A stretch of 64,000 bases of DNA from Sipunculus nudus (GCA_026874595.1 CM049316.1:66550676-66614675), one strand, 5' to 3'. Positions 10,218 through 23,660 are shown, numbered from the stretch's first letter. Made by a program: numbers and translations. Notes: a model not told the origin generated them from the sequence alone.

Positions 10218-13200
10218 ACATACCTTGTTCATTTCTTTAGTGTACATTTCTTTAATTCTTTAATGCGCGAGCTTCATACATTTCAATTCCCCGTTAAAAG
10301 AACCTGGAAGTCCATTCTTTCGGGGGTGCGACATTGATGCAGGGCGTAATTTGTAGCTGTTGTCAAGAACTTTCAAAGTTTACATCAGGGCATGATGGGG
10401 GTTCTCAGGAGACCTAAATAGAGAGGATGCAGATACTAAGGACTCAATGCTACAGAACTTCGGAAATCTGACCCTTAGAAAGACATACACTTTCAGCATT
10501 AGCCCTGGAAGAATTGGTTTAGATCTAGTTGTTGTATTTTTCTTTTCTTTTTAAAACCCAGAGTGTGTGTTATGACCTCTGGAGATAAAGATCCAGGTGA
10601 GGGTCGTGGCCGTAGCTGCATATATACATACTTATACATACTTACATACGTACATACATACGCGCACATACACATACATTTATACATATATTCCGCATAT
10701 ACAGCCTTGTAAACATCTTGCCCTCGCCGTTGATCCGGGTAATTTAGGGTCTAACCATTAAAAGAAAGGATGAGAACCGAACATCAAGTCCGAATGTCGT
10801 CCAAATACATAACCAAGATAAAATATCTCTTATCCTTTGAAAACCCGTGTAAACAATACATTTGAGACTTGTATATTTTAAACTGTATTACATGTTAGAT
10901 AAAGTATATATGTTATTTTTACTATATGTTGCCCTATCTTAGTATCAGTACTCATAAGGAGCACAAAGAAAATTATTTATATTCATATAGATTTATATAG
11001 CACTCTTCTCATCCATATAGTCTTTCAATATACGTTAAAAATGCACTTTTTGTATATGGTAATAAACAAAAAATAAATAAAGTTGATTATCAAAAAAAAT
11101 TGAAATGTCAAAATTTTGTGCAGTGTAAATTGATTAAACATAAAAAAAGGGGGATTAAAAATCTTCTGATTCGAAAGGAGTGAAAAGTACAATTATGAAT
11201 AAAAAAGAGGTGGAGTTAAAAACAAGAAAGTCCTTTTCTTCAGTAATGCATTCCACAGCTCTGTAGCTACATAACAAAAACACCTTTTTCCTTAGGTTTT
11301 GGGTCGTATTTTTGGTGTTAATCATTTTTTTTTACCGAAGTGACCCAGCTGGCTTAAATATACCTAACTTGTCTCTGATATATTTTGGTGACTTACCGCT
11401 CATGGCATAAAAGTATGTATCGGTAGATGGTATTATATTCCGTAATGATCTAGATAACAAAATTTGTCTGGCTGTTTGCTGATAATAGTATTTATCTCTT
11501 CTTGCGTACCTTGTCCCAAACTGCATAAAGTATGGATAAATCCTGAAGTTTCAAGTTGTTTATCCATAACAAGATTAGAACTGGGCTGTATAAGGTACTA
11601 TAAGGTGCTTTATTGTTCTATCTTTAGAAATTCTCAAATACTCATTAACGTCGTCTTAAGATATGTTCGTATGTCATGTATATATTGGTATAGTTTGTTT
11701 TAAATAACATTTAATGTATATTTTTATACGTGGGGGATTACTGAACTACATTAAATAAAAATATATATGAAATATTGAAGCTGCTTCCAGGTAAAAACGC
11801 TACAACAATAGACGGAGGGTAAAGCGGATAAAGCTTTGGTTCCATGTAGGTCTATTGCGTTGTCCAAATTAATTTACAACGTTATTACACAGTCAAGTAA
11901 AATGATTCTTATCAATATGTTGGTGTTAATTTATATTGGATCACACCATGCTTCTGTACATCATTAAAAAAAAACAGACGCCATGTTTTACGTGCATACA
12001 GTGCTCTTTATTTAAGATAAAATTCAGTGCAATTGATTGTGAAGCAAAGACTTTGAACAAGAGTAGGGAATTGTCCATAGCAGATATCTCCAGGGTACCA
12101 ACATTTTAAAAAGTTCTTTATTCTAGAATACATGTAAACAATCTCTAACAGTATACAAATTGTAAAATACAATGAGTTCAAATGTGGATCATAGGTTCAT
12201 TGGTTCACATCTTCGGGATGGTTTGATACCAGTTGAATAACACGTATTTGAGTTGTTTATCAGAAAACCTCTTTTTTTCTAGGTGTCAATCAACGATATG
12301 ATTCTGTTATCATATTAATAACCAAAATCAAACCAAAAACTAGCCCTCATTCCATTTTTAACTTTGTTATAGTCTTTTCCATCCCCTCGTGTCCACTGCG
12401 TGTTTGCAATGACAATTTGTACTAGTTACTTTTCAAGGAAAACATTGGCAATTTTCAACAATGTTAATAAATACATAACTTGCATCTTATTTAAGAAACA
12501 AAATTATTTTAAATTATGAGAACTCAGTTTGAATTTTACAACATATCAGACCCATTTTCCGGTCAAGGTCATTAGTTGTATACAAAAACAACCTGAATGA
12601 GAGCTCTTGGTTGGATGACACCTTGTTAACACTCCAAATCAAAGATCGCAACTAATGCAGGGACACATCTGAGGAAAAATTAAAGTTTAATATAAATAAT
12701 TCTGGGGTCATGATGAGCTATCACTTCAATTTGAAAACCTTCTAGGACATTAATGTAAATATAACCTTTTTAGAGAGATGTGTCTAAAACAGTTGGACAC
12801 AGGTTGATGGAACGGAATATACCGAATACAAAACAATTCTGATTTAATGTAAAGAGAGTGGAGTTCCCATGAAAAGTTAATATTTCAGTCAGACAAACAT
12901 GCCCAACCTCATCCATATATGACATACCGTAACCTTTACCTTATCATACCGTGCAAGTTTTATGTGCCATCATGATTAAGAATACTTTTTAGTGCATGTT
13001 GCATTTTGTCATCTCCAAGTTAGATCAATTCTCCGAAGCACTTCCCAATTTCGTTGCAGCATCCGTCAGGTAATTATGGATTTGTGCATCTGCAAAAGAT
13101 GCAAAAGATATTACCAAGCCATATATGACAATGTTGTTCATGAATTTTAACAATGCGGAGTATTTGGAATTTTACTTATATATTAAAGAAACTTTTTGGA

Positions 13201-13420
13201 ATATTCCATAATCTATGAAGAGGTATAAGATTTATTTAACAATTAGTCGAAAAAAATTCAAATTGACAGCTATTTTATTTGTAGGCAACATCAAAAGAAT
13301 CTAAAAAATAAAACTAAAAGTCTTTAAAAAGTTTACAACATCTTCCAACAAGAATGTCCACTCGTTTGAGAAGCATTCACTCTTATTTAGGCAGTGTATT
13401 ACTAATAAAATTTGAAAGTA

Positions 13421-13954
13421 CAGTAGGGCGCCGTTTTTCCGAAAGCGTACGGGGGATAAGCTTTTTGTTCGTAAAAACGAACATTCGGAAATGTGGACAA
13501 AGGTCTAGCGGCATGTTAGTAGGACAGTTAATGATTAACTTAATGCCATTTTTACCGAGGAACTCGGTGTTTCATTTCGATATTCGTTATTGACGACCTG
13601 GACGTAAAAAAAAAATATATTGGATTATTGCTGAGCATATTGGCGAAAATCAGTCTAACCTGCTGTAATGATACGTACGTGCTTTTTTCATAAAATTTAC
13701 TGGAGGGAAAGTTCAAATGACATCGCCAAGGAACACGGTGTTTCTTATCGATCTACGCAATTGAAGTCCCGGACATTTAAAAGCTGCTTACAAGCTTATA
13801 CCTCACCAATGCTGAGGCCAGTAAACTGCTCTGTTATTTTGCATGACATCCTGTCCCAACTGACCAACAATGCTTGCTTGAGTACAAACGAGATGTGGTT
13901 CATAACACACAAGTGCTATTGGATAAATTGCTCAGTCGTTCGCTAGGAGTACTA
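13421..13954 (+). mobile_element. Truncated TIR element (Tigger/pogo-like), copy A
   Basis: The left end, cagtagggcgccgtttttcc, is preceded by TA and matches the complete element in copy B (22916-23660). The right end is missing, removed with the 1.56-kb segment absent from copy A. Inside, 13722-13785 reads DIAKEHGVSYRSTQLKSRT, which resembles the helix-turn-helix region of pogo/CENP-B-type transposases. A diverged copy of the same segment precedes it at 13545-13607. No functional transposase remains. Confidence 0.55.
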
Positions 13955-15659
13955 GTCATGGGCCCGATTATTTTTTGCTTCTTATATCATATATGTAAAC
14001 CTCAGGACAACGGGCACCTAGTTTTTCTGTTTTAGGACCAGTTATGTTGGTCACAACGTGTGACCTGAACCGCCATAATGCGACCATCAAGTACAAAGGA
14101 AACATTGTCTTTGCCAAGCGTAGCGGTGGTTCGGGGGGACTAACCAATGCATCGGTAATTAGTAAAGGGCAGTAGATAAAACAAGCGTCTGCAGGTCATT
14201 GATCAAACCGTATTCCGAATGATCGCACTAGGCCATAAAGGCCGTAAAGCTTTCATAACTTTTTTCGAGGGCTGACGTTAACTCTATGCGTGATACATAG
14301 GCACCAAGCTTCAATTTACCCCACTGGTCAAAAACGACTTATCATAAGTTCATATTTAACTCATCAATGGTCCCTCTGTTATAAACTTTATTGACTGAGC
14401 GATAGAATACTCCGTGATTAACTCTCTTCATCAGATAACCTAATCTGATGCCACTACGGAAAGCTATTAATAGGATGCACCTTCTCTTATAATTAGAAGT
14501 AGATCCAAGTACAACATTTTGAGAAATAGTTTCGCATGTTTAAATGAAAATATTTTGTATCTGGTGATATCTGACCTCATTTAATATGAGTTAATTTTGA
14601 TGAGAATGCAGTTCAAGTTAGAAACTATATTGGTAAATATGTGTATTGAGTTTCGAAATAAGGCGAGATAGTATATTAATTAATATTCAAAAACCATCGT
14701 ATTCCTCGTGAGTTATCTCGGCGACATTACAAAGTCGCCTTGTGGCCTCTGACCTCATTTAATATGCGGGAATTTCGCCTATAATCGAGCTCAGGTGAGA
14801 TAAAATATTGTTAAGTAGTTATGGTGGGTTTCGTGATCCATTAAAGCTGTGGTAAATTATCGCATCGGCTGTAAAAGTTAACAGACGGAGGACAAAGGAA
14901 TGGACGGAGGGACTTTCGGTACACCATAATAATAAATCATAATAAAGTGTGCTCAATACTAATCAACTCTGGGGAGCCTTAAGATGCACCTGGTACTCTA
15001 ATAAAAAATAGATCCCAGTAAAAAATTATTGAGAAATAGTGTCACAAATGAAATGTAAACAGTGTGCTTAAAAAAATTACAAAAATCATTAAAGTGTGAC
15101 GTAAACCTAATCATTTCTGGAGATTCAAGATTCATCTGCTACTACAATAAGAACATATTAAATGTTAAAATTTTGCATATAAATTCATAAAAATTCTTCA
15201 AGGGTGACCAAACCTCATTAGCTCTGGAGACCGATAAGATGCATCTCCTATTACAATTTGAAGTAAATCTGAGTAAATCTTTTTTGAGATATCGCATCGA
15301 ATAGAATTGCTACGGACGGACATACGGACGGAGATGATCACTAACCCGCCCACCCCCCCCCCCCCCCCGCTGCACTGAGGCAGGTGATAAATATTGAACA
15401 AGCATTTATTGTACATATTGTTAGATTGTTAAAATAGAAATTGTGCTTGAGATGAGCTTGGATATGATTTATTTTTTCAGTTTAAACTTTTTTTCTCATT
15501 TTTTCAGTATTAATATATAAAATTATGCAAATCGTATAATATAAGTATCTTGTCTTATTATGTAGCTTTAGGTTGAAAATAAAATAAGATATTCTTAATA
15601 TAATCGAATCTCCACATGAACGTCACGGAGGGCTTAAAGATGGCAAAGTGCGGCCAGAC

Positions 15660-15767
15660 GTGCTGTTGTAAGACCCAGAACAGTCAAACTTCACTTAGTC
15701 GACCACTTTGGAATGCGACCAGTTATCGTGGTCACTTTGGTGCTCATGATTACAAGGTTTTACTGTA
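15660..15767 (-). repeat. Terminal inverted-repeat-like right end of block A
   Basis: Read on the minus strand from 15767 this is tacagtaaaaccttgtaatc followed by gtgaccac...actggtcgc. The TA-CAGT start and AT-rich context fit a Tc1/mariner-superfamily (Tigger) end. The same end closes copy B at 26725. A clear partner TIR is not seen at the block's left end. The left end (cacataccttgttcat) shares only the ACCTTGT core with it. Confidence 0.5.
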
Positions 15768-15878
15768 ATTGACTTCCGGTCACATGATCAAGGGGTGAGG
15801 ACACGTTTTTTCTAGGGTCCCGCAACACGTAAATTTTTAGACAGTACGTCGTTTAAATATTAATCAAAGTAAGAAGAT

Positions 15879-16666
15879 ATGCCTCCTCGAGGCAAAGGCA
15901 AACAAAAGACGGCCAGCACAAGCGGAGATATGAATAAATTTCTGCAAAAAGACGTTCCAGACGAACAGTCAGAGTTGGAGGTTATGGGAGCCAGTGCATG
16001 CAACGTGAAGCACACACCAATAACAAATAACCAGTTGCAGAAAACCTTGGTGGACCTTATGAAGGACTACAATGCAAGAATCAGTGAACAGATAAGTGCC
16101 TTACATACTGATATTACCAAACAGTTAATGGCATTAACAGCAGACCACCAAAAGAGCAAAACAGACTGAAAGAACTGGAATTAGACAGAATTAGAAAACC
16201 TATTGCAGAGGAAGCAAACAAACAGGAGAGATACTCCAGGGAATGGAATATTAGAATTATTGGGGTGAACGAGATAGGAACGGCGGAGAACTGTTTAAAT
16301 ACTGCTGCTAGAATAACTAAAACAAATAAAATTCTGGGAGACCTAGAGGAAGTAGAAATTCGCAGTAAAATAGAAAATGCACACAGAACCGGTAGAAAAG
16401 GAGAAAGACCCAGACATATACTAGTACGGTTTCACAGCAGACCGGTGAGAAACGAAGTCCTGAAACAAGCCAAAAAGAAAATTAAAGACGGGGACATGCA
16501 TTTCGCAGAAGACCTTACAGCCACAGGCTACAACACAAAGCAGAGGGCCATACCACAAATGAATGCGGCATATAACGACAGAGTACGCGTGAGGTTTTGG
16601 CGGGGACAACTGTGTATTAACGGTGAAAGGGTGCCGATACAAGACCAGCAAGCAACAAACCCTTGA
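15879..16666 (+). pseudogene. L1-like ORF1 protein gene, frameshifted
   Basis: The encoded protein family is the RNA-binding chaperone that coats LINE RNA (Transposase_22 / L1 ORF1p type). The frame opens with a basic start, MPPRGKGKQK, then a helical, coiled-coil-like stretch (QLQKTLVDLMKDYNARISEQ). A frameshift near 16150-16170 moves the reading frame by +2. The second part (to 16666) shows the RRM-like features NIRIIGV, IENAHRTGRKGERPRHILVRF and a C-terminal segment with FWRGQLCINGERV. The start at 15879 is chosen because a clean ATG follows the leader. The gene is close to full length, and one frameshift makes it inactive as written. Confidence 0.82.
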
Positions 16667-17394
16667 GGTAACTGAAGGCAATAAGATAAGGACTTGGTTT
16701 TCATGTTCCACATAATTGTTTCCTAATGTATTGTTTTTCATCCTTTACACAGGTTGTCATTGTTTATTTAACACTATAAGCTGGCATGAAAAGACACGTG
16801 GCAGAGTCATAGCGCATGCGCAACTTTGAGGCGGCTCACTCATTTGGAACACCTCGACCGAATTAGTTATTAGAATTATTGATATGGGGCGCTGCAACAA
16901 AAAATAATATGGAAGCGCCACCACGTGTGTTTCAATGTCACTAATTAAAGGCTACATGGCGACATAAACAACATACAGGGGCTATGAAACGGGGTCCAAG
17001 AGAGACTTAACGGTCCAGAGTCCAGTGACAGGGAGTGGTATCATATTTACATTTATTTTTTAATTTTTTTTATTTATTTCGATCCATATAGGAATAATGC
17101 TTCTCTGTGAATCGAAAATTGTTGAATTTGGCAATGTTGTTCAGGTTTATCACCGAATATCACCCAGGTACATCAGGCGTGGTTTTGTATACATATTTGT
17201 TTTCTCTCGCAGTGGTGAACTTTTCGTGTAAAACTATGTAGAGATACAGGTCATTACGAAACAGACCTCTAGCCAGGTCACCCATGTTCATTTAATCATA
17301 AAAGTTGATAATGTACTTTTATTATTATCATTACAAATCTTTAGTTTACTATCACTGAAATTACTATTAGACAGTCCTTTACATCTTTATACTA
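16667..17394 (+). other. L1 inter-ORF spacer
   Basis: A ~730-bp non-coding spacer between ORF1 and ORF2. It includes a T-rich tract (17041-17080) and the paired words ggggcgctgc (16887) and ggaagcgcca (16911). It is long for an L1 inter-ORF region and could contain a small insertion, but no ends or duplication are evident. Confidence 0.5.
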
Positions 17395-18413
17395 ATGTCG
17401 AGAAATAAAGTAGTGAAGATTATGTCCATTAATGTCCGTTGTTTGGGTAATTTTTCTAAGCGAAGGCAGATATTTTACTGGTTAAACAAGAAAACTGATG
17501 TGGGAATCATTTTTATACAGGAAACGCATAGCGGTACAGAACTGAATGCAAATGGAGGGCAGAATGGGGCCACAGGGTTATATTCAGCCATGGGGATTCA
17601 AATGCGAGGGGTACAGCTATTTTAATTAAGAATAACATATCCTGTGAGATTTCACAGCAGATTGTGGATGCTGATGGGAGGTTTGTTATATTAGATTGTA
17701 TATTGGGTGATTATAAATTGACATTAGTCAATATTTATGGTCCAAATAATGATTTACCAAGCTTTTATGAAGAATTATTTCAGAAGATTGAGAGTATATC
17801 TAATGATTATAGAATTATTGGAGGTGATTGGAATTTAGTCCTTGATTTAAAGTTAGACCAGACTAAACAGCGTCATAATAAAAACAAAGCTAGGAAAATT
17901 GTTATAGAATACATGGAAGAAACCCAATTAAGTGATATGTGGAGATTGTGTAATCCAGATAAAATACAATATACTTGGAACCGTATTTTACTATCACCTG
18001 TAAGAAGCCGACTAGATTATTTTTTGGTATCATGTGGTCTGAAAGGAATGGTAACAAACACAGATATTATTCCTGTCTGTAATTCAAATCATGAAGGTGT
18101 GATTCTTGAGTTGAATGCCCATTTACATGAAAAGGGTCCTGGATACTGGAAATTAAACTGTACCTTATTACATAATCAAGAGTATACTGACATTATTAGG
18201 ACAACTATACAAAATGTACAAACAGAAAATAAAGAAGCCAACCCACCCTTACTTTTGGATATCATTAAAATGTATATTAGACGTGAATCTATAGCTTTAA
18301 GTAAAAGGTTAAATGCAAAGAAAAAATGTAAAATTTTGGAATTAGAAAACAAGATTAAATTTCTACAGAATTCTAATAGTCACACTGAATTAGAAGAACC
18401 AAAAGAGAGCTAG
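17395..18413 (+). pseudogene. L1-like ORF2, endonuclease domain, broken
   Basis: An apurinic-type (exonuclease-endonuclease-phosphatase fold) endonuclease that would nick target DNA for insertion. Motifs in order: IMSINVRCLG (asparagine region), FIQETHSG (glutamate), VNIYGPN, IIGGDWNLVLD (aspartate), SRLDYFLVS and, near the end, SNHEGV where the family normally has S-D-H. The catalytic aspartate of that last motif is therefore replaced by asparagine. A frameshift near 17580 separates the first 60 codons from the rest. The frame ends at 18413, after a lysine-rich linker, in a stop. Confidence 0.88.
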
Positions 18414-18589
18414 AAAAATATTTGGAGGAGAAAACAAAAGGGGCTTTATTCAGAAGTAAATGCAGGTGATATGAGCAGGGGGAAAAATCAACTAAATATT
18501 TTCTGAACTTGGAGAAAATGAACTTTAATGAGAGAATTTTATGGGATGAACTGGTAAAAGAACAGGAGATTTTTTAAATTTTAAAGTCA

Positions 18590-19699
18590 TTTGCAATGGA
18601 TAAACACCTGGATTGGATGGTCTCCCTGCAGAGTTCTATAGACATATTTGGACAGATATCAAGGAACCCTTCTGTCAGCTATTAGATATGGACTAAATGT
18701 TAGACATTTAAGTATCACCCAGGGACAGGGAGTTATTACTTTTTTACCAAAAAAAATCTCCTCTTGAAATAAAAAAAATGAGGCCAATTACACTACTGAA
18801 CACTGATTACAAACTCATTTTGAAATGCCTAGCAAGCAGAATCAAATCGGTTTTACCAAAATTAATTAATGAAGATCAGACAGGTTTCATTAAAGGTAGG
18901 TACATAGGGGAGAATATAAATAAGATCATTACAGTTATAAATAATACAGTTGAACAAGATAAAGAAGGGTACCTCACAACAGTTGATTTTGAAAAAGCAT
19001 TCGATTGCTTAGAATGGCCGTTCATTTAGAAAGCGTTGGAATATTTTGAGTTTGGAAAAAATATAATAAACTGGATAAAAGTATTATACCATGAAGGGAA
19101 AACATGTATTAAAAATAATGGGTGGTGCTCAGAATTCTTCAAAATGTCAAGGGGAGTGAGACAGGGATGTCCCCTGTCTCCATACCTTTTTATAATATTT
19201 GCAGAATTGTTAGCAAAAAAAATTAGAGAAGATTATAAATTAAATGCAGTCTGCTTCAATGAATATAAATATAAAATACTGCAATATGCTGATGACACAG
19301 TTTTTTTTATCCCAGACATTAACAGTGTTATTGATAGTGTGAATATAATGAAATGTTTTGAAAAAAACTCAGGTCTTAAAATTAATCTAGGGCAAACTGC
19401 GGTTATGCCTCTGGTACATAACCAACAAGGTATAAGCCAAGCTAAAAGAACAATAGAGAGAAAAGGTCTGAAATGGTCAGAGGGTCCAGTTAATACCCTG
19501 GGTATATTACTTAGACCATCCTTAAATAAAATAATAGAAGACAATAACAATCCAAAATTGGAATTCATAAGAAAAACATTAAGTACATGGTCAAACAGAT
19601 ACATGACACCAGCTGGGAAAATCACTTTAATAAAATGTTATGCTTTGTCACAATTAATTTACTTGTGGTCTGTCCTTCCTGCTCCTAAAGCCAACATGA
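18590..19699 (+). pseudogene. L1-like ORF2, reverse transcriptase domain, broken and truncated
   Basis: The RT that would copy element RNA at the nicked target. After frameshifts around 18415-18777 the frame shows MRPITLLNTDYKLILKCLA, EDQTGFIKGRYIGENI, TVDFEKAFDCLEW, a single in-frame stop near 19027, then RGVRQGCPLSPYLF, QYADDTVFF (intact catalytic YADD) and the GLKINLGQT thumb-side motif. The LINE reading ends at about 19699 (PAPKANMN). Beyond that the open frame continues by chance into duplicated block B and is not LINE. The missing C-terminus and the stops make it inactive. Confidence 0.9.
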
Positions 19700-22600
19700 A
19701 CACATACCTTGTTCATTTCTTTAGTGTACATTTCTTTAATTCTTTAATGCGCGAGCTTCATACATTTCAATTCCCCGTTAAAAGAACCTGGAAGTCCATT
19801 CTTACGGGGGTGCGACATTGATGCAGGGCGTAATTTGTAGCTGTTGTCAAGAACTTTCAAAGTTTACATCAGGGCATGATGGGGGTTCTCAGGAGACCTA
19901 AATAGAGAGGATGCAGATACTAAGGACTCAATGCTACAGAACTTCGGAAATCTGACCTTTAGAAAGACATACACTTTCAGCATTAGCCCTGGAAGAATTG
20001 GTTTAGATCTAGTTGTTGTATTTTTCTTTTCTTTTTAAAACCCAGAGTGTGTGTTATGACCTCTGGAGATAAAGATCCAGGTGAGGGTCGTGGCCGTAGC
20101 TGCATATATACATACTTATACATACTTACATACGTACATACATACGCGCACATACACATACATTTATACATATATTCCGCATATACAGCCTTGTAAACAT
20201 CTTGCCCTCGCCGTTGATCCGGGTAATTTAGGATCTAACCATTAAAAGAAAGGATGAGAACCGAACATCAAGTCCGAATGTCGTCCAAATACATAACCAA
20301 GATAAAATATCTCTTATCCTTTGAAAACCCTTGTAAACAATACATTTGAGACTTGTATATTTTAAACTGTATTACATGTTAGATAAAGTATATATGTTAT
20401 TTTTACTATATGTTGCCCTATCTTAGTATCAGTACTCATAAGGAGCACAAAGAAAATTATTTATATTCATATAGATTTATATAGCACTCTTCTCATCCAT
20501 ATAGTGTTTCAATATACGTTAAAAATGAACTTTTGTATATGGTAATAAACAAAAAATAAATAAAGTTGATTATCAAAAAACAATTGAAATGTCAAAATTT
20601 TGTGCAGTGTAAATTGATTAAACATAAAAAAGGGGGATTAAAAATCTTCTGATTCGAAAGGAGTGAAAAGTACAATTATGAATAAAAAAGAGGTGGAGTT
20701 AAAAGTTAAAATCCTTTAAAAATATAAATTCACTTGTGTACAGCTGTGAATGATTGCAGCTAAGGAGTAAAATGAAGCTTAACAAAATAAGTTGTAAGCA
20801 CATTTTGGAAACAAGAAAGTCCTTTTCTTCAGTAATGCATTCCACAGCTCTGTAGCTACATAACAAAAACACCTTTTTCCTTAGGTTTTGGGTCGTATTT
20901 TTGGTGTTAATCATTTTTTTTACCGAAGTGACCCAGCTGGCTTAAATATACCTAACTTGTCTCTGATATATTTTGATGACTTACCGCTCATGGCATAAAA
21001 GTATGTATCGGTAGATGGTATTATATTCCGTAATGGTCTAGATAACAAAATTTATCTGGCTGTTTGCTGATAATAGTATTTATCTGTTCTTGCGTACCTT
21101 GTCCCAAACTGCATAAAGTATGGATAAATCCTGAAGTTTCAAGTTGTGTATCCATAACAAGATTAGAACTGGGCTGTATAAGGTACTATAAGGTGCTTTA
21201 TTGTTCTATCTTTAGTAATTCTCAAATACTCATTAACGTCGACTTAAGATATGTTCGTATGTCATGTATATATTGGTATAGTTTGTTTTAAATAACATTT
21301 AATGTATATTTTTATACGTGGGGGATTACTGAACTACATTAAATAAAAATATAAATGAAATATTGAAGCTGCTTTCAGGTAAAAACGCTACATCAATAGA
21401 CGGAGGGTAAAGCGGATAAAGCTTTGGTTCCATGTAGGTCTATTGCGTTGTCCAAATTAATTTACAACGTTATTACACAGTCAAGTAAAATGATTCTTAT
21501 CAATATGTGTGTGTTAATTTATATTGGATCACACCATGCTTCTGTGCATCATTAAAAAAAACAGACGCCATGTTTTACGTGCATACAGTGCTCTTTATTT
21601 AAGATAAAATTCAGTGCAATTGATTGTGAAGCAAAGACTTTGAACAAGAGTAGGGAATTGTCCATAGCAGATATCTCCAGGGTACCAACATTTTAAAAAG
21701 TTCTTTATTCTAGAATACATGTAAAGAATCTCTAACAGTATACAAATTGTAAAATACAATGAGTTCAAATGTGGATCATAGGTTCATTGGTTCACATCTT
21801 CGGGATGGTTTGATACCAGTTGAATAACACGTATTTGAGTTGTTTATCAGAAAACCTCTTTTTTTCTAGGTGTCAATCAACGATATGATTCTGTTATCAT
21901 ATTAATAACCAAAATCAAACCAAAAACTAGCCCTCATTCCATTTTTACCTTTGTTATAGTCTTTTCCATCCCCTCGTGTCCACTGCGTGTTTGCAATGAC
22001 AATTTGTACTAGTTACTTTTCAAGGAAAACATTGGCAATTTTCAACAATGTTAATAAATACATAACTTGCATCTTATTTAAGAAACAAAATTATTTTAAA
22101 TTATGAGAACTCAGTTTGAATTTTACAACATATCAGACCCATTTTCCGGTCAAGGTCATTAGTTGTATACAAAAACAACCTGAATGAGAGCTCTTGGTTG
22201 GATGACACCTTGTTAACACTCCAAATCAAAGATCGCAACTAATGCAGGGACACATCTGAGGAAAAATTGAAGTTTAATACAAATAATTCTTGGAGTCATG
22301 ACGAGCCATCACTTCAATTTGAAAACCTTCTAGGACATTAGTGTAAATATAACCTTTTTAAGAATGAGGTTTCTTAAACAGTTGGACACAGGTTGATGGA
22401 ACGGAATATACCGAATACAAAACAATTTTGATTTAAGGTAAAGAGAGTGGAGTTCCCATGAAAAGTTAATATTTCAGTTAGACAAACATGCCCAACATCA
22501 TCCATATAGGACATACCGTAACCTTGACCTTATCATATCGTGCAAGTTTCAAGTGCCATTAAAATGAAGAATACTTTTTAGTGCATGTTGCATTGTGTCA

Positions 22601-22915
22601 TCTCCAAGTTAGATCAATTCTCCGAAGCACTTCCCGATTTTGTTGCAGCATCCGTCAGGTAATTATGGATTTGTGCATCTGCAAAAGATGCAGACGATAT
22701 TACCAAGCCATATATGACAATGTTGTTCATCAATTTTAACAATGCGGAGTATTTGGAAGTTATATACTTATATATTTAAAAAACCTTTTGGAATATACCA
22801 TAATCTATGAAGAGGTATAACATTTATTTACAACCTCTTCCAACAAGAATGTCCACTCGTTTGAGAAGCATTCACTCTTATTTAGGCAGTGTATTACTAA
22901 TAAAATTTAAAAGTA

Positions 22916-23660
22916 CAATAGGGCGCCGTTTTTCCGAAAGCGTACGGGGGATAAGGTTTTTGTTCGTAAAAACGAAATGCGGACAAAGGTCTAGCGACAT
23001 GTTAGTAGGACAGTTAATCATTAACTTAATGCCATCTTTACCGAGGAACACGGTGTTTCATTTCGATATTCGTAATTGACGACCTGGACGTAAAAAAATA
23101 TTGGATTATTGCTGACCATATTTGGCGAAGATCAGTCTAACCTGCTGTAATGATACGTACGTGATTTTTTCATAAAATTTACTGGAGGGAAAGATCAAAT
23201 GACATCGCCAAGGAACACGGCGTTTCTTATCGATCTACGCAAATGAAGTCCCGGACATTTAAAAGCTGCTTACAAGCTTATACCTCACAATTGCTGAGGC
23301 CAGTATTGCTCTGTTATTTTGCATGACATCCTGTCCCAGCCGACGAACTTTGCTTGCTTGAGTACAAACGAGATGTGGTTGATAACACACAAGTGTTATT
23401 GGATAAATTGCTCAGTCGCTCGCTAGGAGTAGTAGCTGTAATTTTCACACCTTAGCCCAGGCGACAACATCGACCATAAACTAATTAATTATGGTCACCA
23501 CTAGGCTTAACACATGACTGCAGGCCTTGTGACTCGTACTTAGAATACTAATTTACTTGATATATATTTCGGAAATACGAATAAATGTTCGGTTCCCAAT
23601 TTAGATTTTCGGAAAACGAGTTTTCGGAAATTCGGCATTCGGAAATACGGCGCCCTACTG
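22916..23660. mobile_element. Complete 745-bp TIR element (Tigger/pogo-like MITE)
   Basis: The left end is caatagggcgccgtttttcc, and the right end, read on the minus strand, is cagtagggcgccgtatttcc. Both are flanked by TA (22914-22915 and 23661-23662), the target duplication expected of the Tc1/mariner superfamily. The arms match for about 24 bp. The interior holds the same helix-turn-helix-like relic as copy A. It is too short for a transposase, so it is non-autonomous. Confidence 0.72.

Larger units (their letters stand above)
10216..15770 (+). repeat. Large duplicated block, copy A (5.6 kb)
   Basis: The stretch matches copy B at 19700-26728 with very few differences by eye, in the same orientation. 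Both copies begin at acacataccttgttcattt and end at caaggttttactgtaatt, beyond which flanking sequences differ completely. Copy A lacks about 1.56 kb present in B (after 13954) and about 104 bp (after 11220). It carries about 100 bp missing in B (around 13222-13335). No intact gene is seen. The interior is AT-rich with a (tacatacatac)-type simple repeat near 10620-10690 and a C-run near 15351-15368. The right end looks like a Tigger/pogo-type inverted-repeat end (ACTG followed by TA). Confidence 0.9.
15771..19699 (+). mobile_element. L1/Tx1-like non-LTR retrotransposon, 3'-truncated
   Basis: A short 5' leader (15771-15878) leads into ORF1, a ~730-bp inter-ORF spacer, and ORF2 with endonuclease and reverse transcriptase. 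The order and the L1-type ORF1 place it in the L1/Tx1 group. It is broken by several frameshifts and stops, and ends abruptly inside ORF2 where duplicated block B begins. The C-terminal part of ORF2 and the 3' UTR are missing. It is unusual for a LINE to keep its 5' end and lose its 3' end, so a later rearrangement must have cut it. Confidence 0.85.

Noticed and set aside
10499-10687. 62-codon minus-strand frame identical in both large blocks (also 19983-20171)
   Set aside because: It is shared only because the blocks are near-identical, and half of it translates a tacata simple repeat.
13354-13593. 79-codon frame starting MSTRLRSIHSY, similar frame in copy B
   Set aside because: Spans the left end of a TIR element and is not conserved in length between the two copies. 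Treated as chance.
19700-19821. Continuation of the L1 RT frame to a stop at 19821
   Set aside because: The last ~40 codons are in duplicated block B, which also occurs at 10216 without any RT, so the frame extension is accidental.
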